NCBI GenBank assembly: GCA_022376925.1
Contig: JAIOJX010000026.1
Location: 250,849,330-250,913,329, forward strand
Source: Tragulus kanchil
Taxonomy: Eukaryota > Chordata > Mammalia > Artiodactyla > Tragulidae
Direction of reading: 5' to 3'
Length of the DNA: 64,000 nt
Of the stretch, positions 12,103 through 23,709 are shown piece by piece. Position 1 is the stretch's first letter; every line of letters begins with the position of its first letter. Position numbers and translations under genes: made by a program. The notes below the pieces were generated by a model, which saw only the letters and a list, made by a program, of their open reading frames with translations, was not told the DNA's origin and did not search any database.

Positions 12103-12373
12103 GGGCTTCCCTGGTTGCCCAGTGGTTAGGAATCTGCCTGCCAATGCAGGGGACACTGGTTCAATCCCAGGTCCAGGAAGATCTCACATGCCGTAAGGCA
12201 ATTACGCCTACCCTCTAGAGTCCACAAGCTGCCAAGAGTCGCAACTCCTGAGCCTGCATGTACCCCTGGAGTCCATGCTCTGCAACAAGAGAGGCCACTG
12301 CAATGAGAACCGAGTGCACCACAACGAAGACCCAGCCCAGCCAAAAATAAAAATAGATAAAATTAAAAAAAAA
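12103..12373 (+). mobile_element. CHR-type tRNA-derived SINE
   Basis: Starts gggcttccctggttgccc, A box 'cagtggttagga', B box 'ggttcaatccca', body 'cacatgccgtaaggc' and an A-rich tail. Left target copy aaactttattcaa at 12090-12102; a diverged copy (cctttattc) follows at 12374-12382. Confidence 0.88.
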
Positions 12374-12382
12374 CCTTTATTC

Positions 12383-12713
12383 GGGGCTTCCCCTGGTGGT
12401 TCAGTGGGTAAGGACACCGCCTTGCAGTGCAAGGGGCGCCGGTTCGATCCCTGGCCTGGGAAGATCCCAAGTGCCATGGAGCAGCTGGACCGATGTGTCC
12501 AATTACTGAGCCGGAGCTCTGGAGCACATGCGCCCAGAGCCGGCTCTGCAACAACAGACGCCATCGTGATGGGAGGCCCACAGGAGCCAAAGAACAAAGA
12601 CGGATGAAAATAGAGAAATGAAAGACCAATAGAAGTGGCCTGCCTGCTCCCCTCCCTCCCCAACCCGACCCCTGCCCAAAATAAATAAATAATAAATCTT
12701 TAAAAAAAAAAAC
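12383..12713 (+). mobile_element. GC-rich tRNA-derived SINE, full length
   Basis: Head 'ggcttcccctggtggttcag', B box 'ggttcgatccc', then 'aagatcccaagtgccatgga', 'gagctctggagcacatgcgc', 'aacaacagacgccatcgtga' and 'gaccaatagaagtggcc'. A C-rich tract 'ctcccctccctccccaaccc' is followed by an (AATA)n and A tail. Right target copy aactttattcaa at 12714-12725. Best-preserved member of the family in the window. Confidence 0.88.
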
Positions 12714-12725
12714 AACTTTATTCAA

Positions 12726-13043
12726 TAGTACACTTACGTTCTATATAGTCTACTGCATGTATGTTTACCTCAATGTAATATGAAAAAAAGAAAACATCAC
12801 CTACAGCACATCCTAAGGGCTAATGATAATGAATGCAAAATGAGTATAAACAGGCGAGGAATATATAAGGGCTTGAGACCTATGACCACTGAGTTCCCAT
12901 TTTTTTACAGTCATTGAGTGTCTCTTATCAGCCACAGATGGAGAAGAAACACACATTAGGTCTCTGGCCCATAGTAGATCAGACTCTCTGGAGCTTTTAC
13001 TGCTTTTATGTCCTAAGATTATGCAATGTCAAAAGAAATATCT
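12726..13043. other. Intron sequence, nothing recognised
   Basis: AT-rich, with no exon or repeat I can name. Confidence 0.5.
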
Positions 13044-15300
13044 TTTTGTTTAAAAAAATGCAAAGCAGGCATTTTTCCTCTAATATTTCAAACAGAGACA
13101 TTTGTTTTTATATGCCATTAATTGCTACAATGTAACGTCTACCAGCTTATTTTTCTATCAAGAGGATAAAATATCTTGTTGCACCATCCTCCTACATTGT
13201 CATTCATCAATAAATTAAGTTTTGTATACTTCACTGTATGTATGCTGTACCTCAACTCAGTTGTGTGTGTGTGTGGCATGTTATCTTTATTTCTCAACCA
13301 CAAACAAGCAGTTGGCATTATACTGCAGTTACAGAACCAAGTTTCAGAGAACAGGCTAAGGTCACTAACATCAGGTTCAATGGTTTCATGTGTAATAATA
13401 TTTTCAGCAATACTATCATCTGACTTGTCCCCGGCTCAGGGAATTTGATAGTGGCAGATTAGTTGGTTCCATGGTCCTGTCTCAGCTCCTCCAGTCTGTA
13501 CAGGTCAGGCCATTCTACTCTTTAAGTATAAGGAGGAGAGGCAGATCACAACTCCTAGGCATCCCGCAAAGTAGGCAGGTCACCTTTGGGGCAGCCTTTA
13601 TCCGCACAAAAGCACATCTCACATTACCAGTGAGGCTTTGGCATCACCCTCAATTGTAATTTTCCTTACACAGAAGTCTAAGGCATGTTACCATTTGTCA
13701 TTGACAGTCCTTTTCACACTCTTAGGGAGGCTGTATCTACATCCACGTGGGCCCTCTGGGACTCACGCACCTGTGACTCATCTGAACGATGCAGTTACTC
13801 CCAACGCAGGAGCCACTCTTGTTTTCAGTTCTGCCACTGAGGCAGTTCCTCTGTACTTCCCTGGGAGCTGACAGAGAGCAAACCTCAAGCCTCCACGACA
13901 AGCATAACCCATTCAACTCTCCAAGTTCTCTGAGGCCTCTCGCTGGGTCTCAGCAGGAGGAAAGCCCTATCCGCTCCCCATCTCGGTTTGCTGAGAGCTC
14001 ACACACATCCCATCAAGCTCTCCCCAATGTATCTCTTCACAAATCCTCCCTCCTCTTCATAAACTGACCCTTTAAAAAATCTTTAATGTGAATGAGAGAT
14101 TCATAAACCTGAATCAGTGTCAGACATTTATAACTACAGTCTGCATTTATTCAGCACCTCATTCTGAGGTATATTTTGTTTAAAAAATGCAAAGCAGGCA
14201 TTTTCCTCTAATATTTCAAACAGAGACATTTGTTTTATATGCCATTAATTGCTACAATGTAACGTCTACCAGCTTATTTTTCTATCAAGAGGATAAAATA
14301 TCTTGTTGCACCATCCTCCTACATTGTCATTCATCAATAAATTAAGTTTTGTATACTTCACTGTATGTATGCTGTACCTCAACTCAGTTGTGTGTGTGTG
14401 TGGCATGTTATCTTTATTTCTCAACCACAAACAAGCAGTTGGCATTATACTGCAGTTACAGAACCAAGTTTCAGAGAACAGGCTAAGGTCACTAACATCA
14501 GGTTCAATGGTTTCATGTGTAATAATATTTTCAGCAATACTATCATCTGACTTGTCCCCGGCTCAGGGAATTTGATAGTGGCAGATTAGTTGGTTCCATG
14601 GTCCTGTCTCAGCTCCTCCAGTCTGTACAGGTCAGGCCATTCTACTCTTTAAGTATAAGGAGGAGAGGCAGATCACAACTCCTAGGCATCCCGCAAAGTA
14701 GGCAGGTCACCTTTGGGGCAGCCTTTATCCGCACAAAAGCACATCTCACATTACCAGTGAGGCTTTGGCATCACCCTCAATTGTAATTTTCCTTACACAG
14801 AAGTCTAAGGCATGTTACCATTTGTCATTGACAGTCCTTTTCACACTCTTAGGGAGGCTGTATCTACATCCACGTGGGCCCTCTGGGACTCACGCACCTG
14901 TGACTCATCTGAACGATGCAGTTACTCCCAACGCAGGAGCCACTCTTGTTTTCAGTTCTGCCACTGAGGCAGTTCCTCTGTACTTCCCTGGGAGCTGACA
15001 GAGAGCAAACCTCAAGCCTCCACGACAAGCATAACCCATTCAACTCTCCAAGTTCTCTGAGGCCTCTCGCTGGGTCTCAGCAGGAGGAAAGCCCTATCCG
15101 CTCCCCATCTCGGTTTGCTGAGAGCTCACACACATCCCATCAAGCTCTCCCCAATGTATCTCTTCACAAATCCTCCCTCCTCTTCATAAACTGACCCTTT
15201 AAAAAATCTTTAATGTGAATGAGAGATTCATAAACCTGAATCAGTGTCAGACATTTATAACTACAGTCTGCATTTATTCAGCACCTCATTCTGAGGTATA
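13044..15300. repeat. Direct duplication 2 (unit ~1.13 kb)
   Basis: Copy A 13044-14173, copy B 14174-15300, offset 1,127 through most of the unit. The only differences I see are one-base shorter homopolymers in the first ~60 bp of copy B. A short (GT)n run lies at about 13261-13276 and again at about 14388-14403. The unit is otherwise unrecognised intron; its duplicated ORFs are not genes. Confidence 0.98.
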
Positions 15301-15539
15301 GCATTTTTGGTTGGTATTGGACAGCCTCAATCAAAACTTCAGTACTCACTCCCTGTTATAGTAACTTCAGGTTTAACCATATGAAAGTGTTGATTGTTCA
15401 CAAGTTTTTGACTTAAAGGAACTGCAATTTCATATGGTTCAGAACAAACAATTTTAATTCAAGATAAACTTTTCAGAGAAACAGGACTTTGGGTTGGAAT
15501 TGAATAAATGGGAAAAGTGAATTCTTAAATGAATATTCA

Positions 15540-15791
<252 letters not shown>

Positions 15792-16169
15792 TTACAGATG
15801 ATAAATGCTTATTATGAAACTGAGCCTATGCTTTATGTCACTGTTACAAAAATGAACAAAAATCAATGATTATGAAAAATGAGGGACAAATATGGTAATA
15901 GTAAATACAACAGTCAGGACTGGTACTGGTTCCAGAGTTCTGAGCCCACTGCTAACTGGTGACTGAGGACCAGACATTCAATGTTTTTAAGTTCTTATAC
16001 AGGATGGAGTCAGGTTGGGTGGCCCTAAAACAACTACTTCTATGTGGCAATGAAGTATGAGAAGAAAACATGATTTCCTCTACATATAATTTTAAAAATA
16101 CTCCATCTTTAAATCAGTTTTGCTAAATTAATAATGACTTCAGGTATATCAGTTAGGCAAGCCAGTCAA

Positions 16170-16470
16170 ACCTAAAGAAAATCAACCCTGAATAGTCATT
16201 GGAAGGACTGACGCTGAAGCTGAAGCTCCAATACTTTAGTCACCTAATGTGAAGAGTTGACTCATTGGAAAATGATGAGAAAAGACTGAGGGCAGGAAAA
16301 GAAGGGGGGGCGGAAGAGAATGATATGGTTACATGGCATCATCAACTCAATGGACATGAGTTTGAGCAAACTCTGGGAGATAGTGAAGGACTGCAAAGCC
16401 TGGCGTGCTGCAGTCCATGGAATTGCAGAGTCAGACATGACTGAGTGACTAAATAACAACAACAAACATT
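16170..16470 (+). mobile_element. BovB LINE 3' end
   Basis: Plus-strand BovB: 'cattggaaggactgacgctg', 'catcaactcaatggacatga', 'gactgcaaagcctggcgtgc', ending with the ACA-rich 3' tail near 16450-16470. Heavily 5'-truncated. Confidence 0.9.
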
Positions 16471-16750
16471 AAAAATTGCTACAATAACCCTGAAAACTCA
16501 GTTTACCATTGATTACAGAAACAATCAGATATTAGAACATCTCGACTTGAAGCAATTATAGCAATGCCAAGTAGCTCTTCCCATCCCACATTCCTGGAAG
16601 GCATGATATTTGTACATGGGTATCAACAGTTCTTGCTGCCAGTGAATCTCAACCCTAGGAGTTCTGAGTTTTGAGAGAAAGAACAGGAAGAGAGATAGCC
16701 TGAGGAGTCTGAAAAATCTGTAGGTGATTCTGAAACAGTCCTTTCATAAA

Positions 16751-16980
16751 GGTGTGTTTGTGTGTGCTCAGTCACTCAGTCATGTCCATCTCTTTGGGAT
16801 TCCATGGATCGTAGCCTGCCAGGCTCCTCTGTGCATAGGAATCATACAGGCAAGAATAATGGGTGGGCTGTTACTTCCTTCTCCAGGGGATCTTCATGGG
16901 CCAGGGATTGAACCCAAGCATCTTGCATGTCCTGCATTGACAAGTAGATTCTTCACCACTAGTGCCACCTGGGAAGGCCT
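16751..16980 (-). mobile_element. Bov-tA SINE (copy in duplication 3A)
   Basis: Minus strand: 'gtgctcagtcactcagtcat', 'cctgccaggctcctctgtgc', 'ttccttctccaggggatctt', ending 'gccacctgggaaggcc'. Exact second copy at 17832-18061. Confidence 0.92.
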
Positions 16981-17831
16981 TATATAAAGATATGTCACCT
17001 GAAATTGAGAATCAATGGCCTAAATAATTCTTCATTACACCAGTATGGAGCACATCTCTGAAATTAATTCATGATCTAACCCCTAAGTGATATGAGAAAA
17101 GAACCTAGCAAACAAGATAAAGTTGCTCCTACCTAAAAAAGAAAATTAGGTATGGTTAAATAAATACACAATGAAACAGGCTATGGCATCACTTACACCA
17201 AATATCAGCTACTAAAATCCATTCTGCAATACATTCTTTAGTCTCAAAAGCCAAGAATATGCTTAAAACTTGTCAGACATTACAAAGGGAAGCATACACC
17301 ATGCAGAAATGCATACTAATTATCCCAATGTAAGAAGTAAATGCAAAAATCTTTATCATATTTGTAATAGGCAAATACAAAACTCTACACACAGTTAGAA
17401 ATGACAGCTGGTCACAGAAACAAATGGAATCAATAATAAATAAATCAAAAAATCTAATTTAATAAACAAGAGTTTTATAAAATCTAGAATGATTTATTAA
17501 TAGTATATAACATATTTTATAAAATCTAAAATGAATTATTGATATTACATGACATGTTTTTTACATAATAAGAATTTGCTATAAAAAAATTGATTACAGA
17601 AACAATCAGATATTAGAACATCTCGACTTGAAGCAATTATAGCAATGCCAAGTAGCTCTTCCCATCCCACATTCCTGGAAGGCATGATATTTGTACATGG
17701 GTATCAACAGTTCTTGCTGCCAGTGAATCTCAACCCTAGGAGTTCTGAGTTTTGAGAGAAAGAACAGGAAGAGAGATAGCCTGAGGAGTCTGAAAAATCT
17801 GTAGGTGATTCTGAAACAGTCCTTTCATAAA

Positions 17832-18061
17832 GGTGTGTTTGTGTGTGCTCAGTCACTCAGTCATGTCCATCTCTTTGGGATTCCATGGATCGTAGCCTGC
17901 CAGGCTCCTCTGTGCATAGGAATCATACAGGCAAGAATAATGGGTGGGCTGTTACTTCCTTCTCCAGGGGATCTTCATGGGCCAGGGATTGAACCCAAGC
18001 ATCTTGCATGTCCTGCATTGACAAGTAGATTCTTCACCACTAGTGCCACCTGGGAAGGCCT
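17832..18061 (-). mobile_element. Bov-tA SINE (copy in duplication 3B)
   Basis: Identical to 16751-16980. Probably the same insertion represented twice rather than an independent event. Confidence 0.92.
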
Positions 18062-18261
18062 TATATAAAGATATGTCACCTGAAATTGAGAATCAATGGC
18101 CTAAATAATTCTTCATTACACCAGTATGGAGCACATCTCTGAAATTAATTCATGATCTAACCCCTAAGTGATATGAGAAAAGAACCTAGCAAACAAGATA
18201 AAGTTGCTCCTACCTAAAAAAGAAAATTAGGTATGGTTAAATAAATACACAATGAAACAGG

Positions 18262-20474
18262 CTATGGCATCACTTACACCAAATATCAGCTACTAAAATC
18301 CATTCTGCAATACATTCTTTAGTCTCAAAAGCCAAGAATATGCTTAAAACTTGTCAGACATTACAAAGGGAAGCATACACCATGCAGAAATGCATACTAA
18401 TTATCCCAATGTAAGAAGTAAATGCAAAAATCTTTATCATATTTGTAATAGGCAAATACAAAACTCTACACACAGTTAGAAATGACAGCTGGTCACAGAA
18501 ACAAATGGAATCAATAATAAATAAATCAAAAAATCTAATTTAATAAACAAGAGTTTTATAAAATCTAGAATGATTTATTAATAGTATATAACATATTTTA
18601 TAAAATCTAAAATGAATTATTGATATTACATGACATGTTTTTTACATAATAAGAATTTGCTATAAAATAAAGGCTAGAATTAAATAATTGGATGGGACTT
18701 AATGGGATAGGAGAGGTTGATCATGCTAACTGTGCTGCGTTTGCTTGTTTCTTTACCTGAAAAGTAAGGATGACTACCGTACTTCTCTCATCCACTGTCA
18801 TGTGCATGACAGAAGTTTACACATGACCTACATAGGATAAATTATATACACATTAATGTTTTTACTTGATTTAAAACAATTATAAAAATGCAGAGTATGT
18901 GATAATATTTTATAGCATGGCCTGTAACGTTTAAAAGGTAAGCGTCTATACATGCTTGTTTACATATATGTTTTAAAGTGAGTTACTATGAAATTCATTG
19001 GTGACACAGTAACTTTTGTTTCCTTGTCTTTGTGGTCTTGTCCACTAAAGAATGTAACCATAACTTCCCCAGACTGTCTCAGGGAAGCTTCAGATATGAC
19101 TCTGAGTTATGAATTTGGGGTATTCGTGCTCAGATCCATCTAGGGGAATCAGGTGGAGTTGTGGTGGAAACAGCAGATAGGCACCAGCTCCCAAGACAAC
19201 TTTTGGCTTACCCATGACTAGAAGGACTCAGGTGTGGCAGGCTGTGTGAATGGAGGAGCAAACACCCCACTTTCAGAGAAGACTCAAGAGATGGCAGAAC
19301 CTCTGAAATGTGCAGGTGAATTTGCAGACACCTGGAGGTCAAACAGTAGCAGAATAACCTAGGGGACTATAGTGAAGCTCTCAAAAAAATGAACAGCTAT
19401 GGCATCACTCCTAGCAATACATTCTTTAAAACTATGCTTAAACTTGTCAGACATTACAAAGGGAAGCATACACCATGCAGAAATGCATACTAATTATCCC
19501 AATGTAAGAAGTAAATGCAAAAATCTTTATCATATTTGTAATAGGCAAATACAAAACTCTACACACAGTTAGAAATGACAGCTGGTCACAGAAACAAATG
19601 GAATCAATAATAAATAAATCAAAAAATCTAATTTAATAAACAAGAGTTTTATAAAATCTAGAATGATTTATTAATAGTATATAACATATTTTATAAAATC
19701 TAAAATGAATTATTGATATTACATGACATGTTTTTTACATAATAAGAATTTGCTATAAAATAAAGGCTAGAATTAAATAATTGGATGGGACTTAATGGGA
19801 TAGGAGAGGTTGATCATGCTAACTGTGCTGCGTTTGCTTGTTTCTTTACCTGAAAAGTAAGGATGACTACCGTACTTCTCTCATCCACTGTCATGTGCAT
19901 GACAGAAGTTTACATGACCTACATAGGATAAATTATATACACATTAATGTTTTTACTTGATTTAAAACAATTATAAAAATGCAGAGTATGTGATAATATT
20001 TTATAGCATGGCCTGTAACGTTTAAAAGGTAAGCGTCTATACATGCTTGTTTACATATATGTTTTAAAGTGAGTTACTATGAAATTCATTGGTGACACAG
20101 TAACTTTTGTTTCCTTGTCTTTGTGGTCTTGTCCACTAAAGAATGTAACCATAACTTCCCCAGACTGTCTCAGGGAAGCTTCAGATATGACTCTGAGTTA
20201 TGAATTTGGGGTATTCGTGCTCAGATCCATCTAGGGGAATCAGGTGGAGTTGTGGTGGAAACAGCAGATAGGCACCAGCTCCCAAGACAACTTTTGGCTT
20301 ACCCATGACTAGAAGGACTCAGGTGTGGCAGGCTGTGTGAATGGAGGAGCAAACACCCCACTTTCAGAGAAGACTCAAGAGATGGCAGAACCTCTGAAAT
20401 GTGCAGGTGAATTTGCAGACACCTGGAGGTCAAACAGTAGCAGAATAACCTAGGGGACTATAGTGAAGCTCTCT
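18262..20474. repeat. Direct duplication 4 (unit ~1.09 kb) with degraded junction
   Basis: Copy A ~18262-19382, copy B ~19390-20474, offset 1,093. The first ~60 bp of copy B (19393-19450) is a gapped, shortened version of 18262-18360, missing several internal blocks, after which identity is almost complete. A 'cacatgacc' to 'catgacc' deletion distinguishes the copies. Otherwise unrecognised intron. Confidence 0.97.
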
Positions 20475-20534
20475 GGGGCAAGAAAGCAACAGAAGAGTAA
20501 ATGTTTCCAGAGGGGTTTCCCATCTTTTTATGCA

Positions 20535-21215
20535 CCATGCTGTTGTTCAGTTGCTAAGTTATATCTGACTCTTTGTGACCCCATGGATTGCACCATATCA
20601 GGCTTCCCTGTCCTTCACTATCTTCCAGAGTTGGCTGAAAATCATGCCCACTGAGTCAGTGATGCCATCCAACCATCTTATTCTCTGTCGCCCACTTCTC
20701 CTCTTGCTCCCAATCTTTCCCAGCATCAGGGTCTTTTCCAATGAACTGGTTCTTCACATCAGGTGGCCAAAGTATTGGAGCTTCAGCTTCAGCATCAGTC
20801 CTTCCAATGAATATTCAGGCCTGATTTCCTTATGATTGACTGGTCTGATCTCCTTGCTGTCCAAGGGACTCTCAGTCAAGAGTCTTCAATACCACAGTTC
20901 GAAAGCAACAACTCTTTGGCACTCAGTCTTCTTTATGGTCCAGCTCTCACATTCATACATCACTACAGGAAAAACCATAGCTTTGACTATACAGACCTTT
21001 GTTACCAAAGTGATGTCTCTGCATTTTAATATGCTGCAAATATTTGTCATAGCTTTTATTCTAAGGAGCAAGTGTCTTTTAATTTCATGGCTGAGGTCAC
21101 CATCTGCAGTGATTTGGGAGCCCACAAAAACAAAATCTGTCACTGTTTCCACTTTTGCCCCATCTATTTGGCATTAAGTGATGGGAATGGATGCTATGAT
21201 CTTAGATTTTTAAAT
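20535..21215 (-). mobile_element. BovB LINE, 3' third
   Basis: Minus strand. The 3' end is at 20535 ('gttgttcagttgctaagtta'), then 'cttcagcttcagcatcagtc', 'ccacagttcgaaagcaacaa', 'gatgtctctgcattttaata'. The reverse frame 21152-20886 is a decayed BovB reverse-transcriptase C-terminus (DGDLSHEIKRHLLLRIKAMT, VVMYECESWTIKK). Confidence 0.93.
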
Positions 21216-21223
21216 GTTTTTAA

Positions 21224-21286
21224 TGTATATATATGTGTGTGTGTGTGTTGTGTGTGTGTGTGTATATATATGTATATATATATATA
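21224..21286. repeat. (TG)n/(TA)n microsatellite
   Basis: Alternating purine-pyrimidine tract of about 60 bp at the 5' edge of the BovB copy, 65 bp from a CCDC148 exon. Length is likely variable between individuals. Confidence 0.93.
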
Positions 21287-21320
21287 GTGCTTTGTAATTA
21301 TTGACCACCAAAACAATTTA

Positions 21321-21554
<234 letters not shown>

Positions 21555-21975
21555 TCAAACTGATAGCAAATGATAATGATTATATAAAGTCTCTAAAATA
21601 TACATTAGCCAAATAAAATGTCTGTTCTAGAAAAGGCTCTAAATTCTAACACAGTAAGTTCTTTCAATCCTTTATTTCATCTTGCCATGAGTTCCAGGCA
21701 TAATTTGAAGACGTTTGACAATGAGACATATTTTTAAGATATTTATTCTATCTTGCCTATAATAATATTTTAAAAATTATGACCAATGAATGAAATAAAC
21801 AAATATTGGGAAATAAATTATTAAGCATATAGCTTTAAAAATTTTGGCTAATTCTACAAAGTTCCCATTTCTAGACTATAGAAAAATACAAATGTAGACC
21901 AACAATTGCATAAAGGAAATTAACGCCTGAGGAAGGAACATATTAAAGTTTTATTTTAAAAGTAAGCCTAAAATT

Positions 21976-22272
21976 GGGCTTCCCTGGTGGCCCAGTGGGT
22001 GAAGAGTCGCCTTGTAGTGCAAGGGGCACCAGTTCGATCCCTGGCCCGGAAAGATCCCACGTGCCATGGGGCGGCTGGACCTGTGTGTCCAATTACGAGC
22101 CAGCACTCTGGAGCACATGTGCCCAGAGCCGGTGCTCTGCAAGGAGAGAGGTCACTGCAATGGAAGGCCCACACAGGCCAAAGAATAAAGATGGAAAAGA
22201 TAGATGCAAATAAATAAATAAATAAACAATAAAAAGAGGCCAAAATTAAAAAAAAAAATTCTTAAAAAAAAT
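21976..22272 (+). mobile_element. GC-rich tRNA-derived SINE with target-site duplication
   Basis: Starts gggcttccctggtggccc, B box 'agttcgatccctgg', 'gatcccacgtgccatggggc', 'gtccaattacgagcc', with a long (AAAT)n and A tail. Target-site duplication agtaagcctRaaatt at 21961-21975 and 22273-22287. Same family as 12383, with internal differences in the 3' body. Confidence 0.9.
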
Positions 22273-22287
22273 AGTAAGCCTGAAATT

Positions 22288-23186
22288 ATCTTTTACTTTA
22301 CCCTTTTAACTTCCTGCATTGTGAGGCTAAGACTAGATGTTGGTAGCAAAAAGCTACCCAATGGCATTAGATTTCAGAACACTAAAGAAATCCTTTGTAA
22401 CAGGAGCCCTTTAAGTCACATTCTCAATAACATGGCCACCATGCTGCAAAATACCTTTTTTAGTTCAGAGCTTTCCTAGACACTAGCCTGGTTTGTGTTC
22501 TACAGGAGATATTAGCAAAGCCCTATGCAGAGTGAAAAGGCTGCAGTATCAGCTTGAACTCTAAAAGAATTAATGTTTCTTTATTATTCTGAGTTTATTT
22601 GCATATCATTATTCCTGTTTAATATGTTGGAATAATCAAATACAGATGCAATCAGAGGGAATATTTTTAGTAACAAATATTTCTTTTATCAAAGATGAAG
22701 ACTTGCTATTGTTCATTTCTACAATGTCAATGGTCTTCTACTTTGAAGTTAACTGTGCAATTTAAAGCATTTTTATATGTCCTCTATGCACTTGAAAACT
22801 ATTTGATAATTTAAAACAATAAAAGCTTCTTTAAGTCAGTGATACCAATGAGAATTTTACCATCCTCATCCAAGTTATCCAGTTTCTGTAAGGTATTTCA
22901 TTATTCTGATAAGTAGCAGGAAAAAAACAAAATTATGTTTCAAAGAAGAAAACCTTCTCTGAACAGCTTTATAATTTGAAGAAAAAGTGTGTTAGATATG
23001 TCCCATTAGGAAGAAGCAAGCTCTACAGTTCTTCTGTATGACATAATAATATATTGCAGAGAAAAAATGTGAGATTTCATTCATTGAGTAAACTGAGTGT
23101 GGGTTCTTTCTGAATTAGGTATGCATGTATAGATAACCAAAGGCTTCTGCAAATAAAGTATGTCAAATAAGAGTATTAGACCTAAA
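22288..23186. other. Intron sequence, nothing recognised
   Basis: AT-rich. No exon, RNA gene or repeat I can name. Confidence 0.5.
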
Positions 23187-23296
23187 AAAAACCCACTCTA
23201 GTATTCTTGCCTGGAAAACTCCATGGACAGAGAAGCCTGGTGAGTTATAGTCCATGGGGTAGCAAAGAGACACAACTGAACATGCACACACGCCTG
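23187..23296 (+). mobile_element. BovA body fragment
   Basis: Only the 3' part of a Bov-tA/BovA SINE: 'actctagtattcttgcctgg', 'tatagtccatggggtagcaa', 'agacacaactgaacatg'. Confidence 0.85.
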
Positions 23297-23524
23297 CAGC
23301 CACAAAAATTCTCTATTTTTACAAGGCAAGCAACCGAAAAAAAGGAACAGATCCAAAGTCCATGTCTTCATTAATGTTTTTAAACTGTTTCTGAAATCAA
23401 AAGGATCTGAATACAATTTGAATTTCCATCTGTACTTTATTACAAACGTGGATGTGTATGGGGTGTATGTGCTGGGGAGGAGGAAGGGAAAGAGTCTAGG
23501 TCCACTAAGTTCTGTTTTCTCTTT

Positions 23525-23709
23525 TATTTAATTTACTTATTTAATTGCATCAGGTCTTAGTTGCAGCACACAGGAGCTTTGATCTTTGTTGCAGCATGTG
23601 GGATCTTTAATTGCAGCATGAGGGATCTAGTTCCTTGGCCAGGGATGGAACCTGGGACCCCTGCATTGGGTGCTCAGAGTCTTAACAACTGGACCACCAG
23701 GGAAGTCCC
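23525..23709 (-). mobile_element. CHR-type SINE
   Basis: Minus strand: 'gcatcaggtcttagttgcag', 'tagttccttggccagggatg', ending 'ggaccaccagggaagtccc'. Retains a B-box complement 'agggatggaacctggg'. Confidence 0.85.

Larger units (their letters stand above)
16509..18667. repeat. Direct duplication 3 (unit 1.08 kb)
   Basis: Copy A 16509-17587, copy B 17590-18667, offset 1,081, with essentially no differences. Includes a Bov-tA copy. The right ~400 bp of the unit is reused in duplication 4, so 17272-17588 occurs three times. Confidence 0.98.

Noticed and set aside
12208..12725. Overlapping ORFs of 110-151 codons on both strands
   Set aside because: They lie within two tRNA-derived SINEs. GC-rich SINE sequence gives long chance frames; the same peptides recur at 46863, 47932 and 56572.
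13176..15194. Pairs of identical ORFs (90, 61, 62, 77 and 92 codons) repeated 1,127 bp apart, suggesting a duplicated gene cluster
   Set aside because: They are the same intronic sequence present twice through duplication 2. There is no splice context, codon pattern or recognisable similarity.
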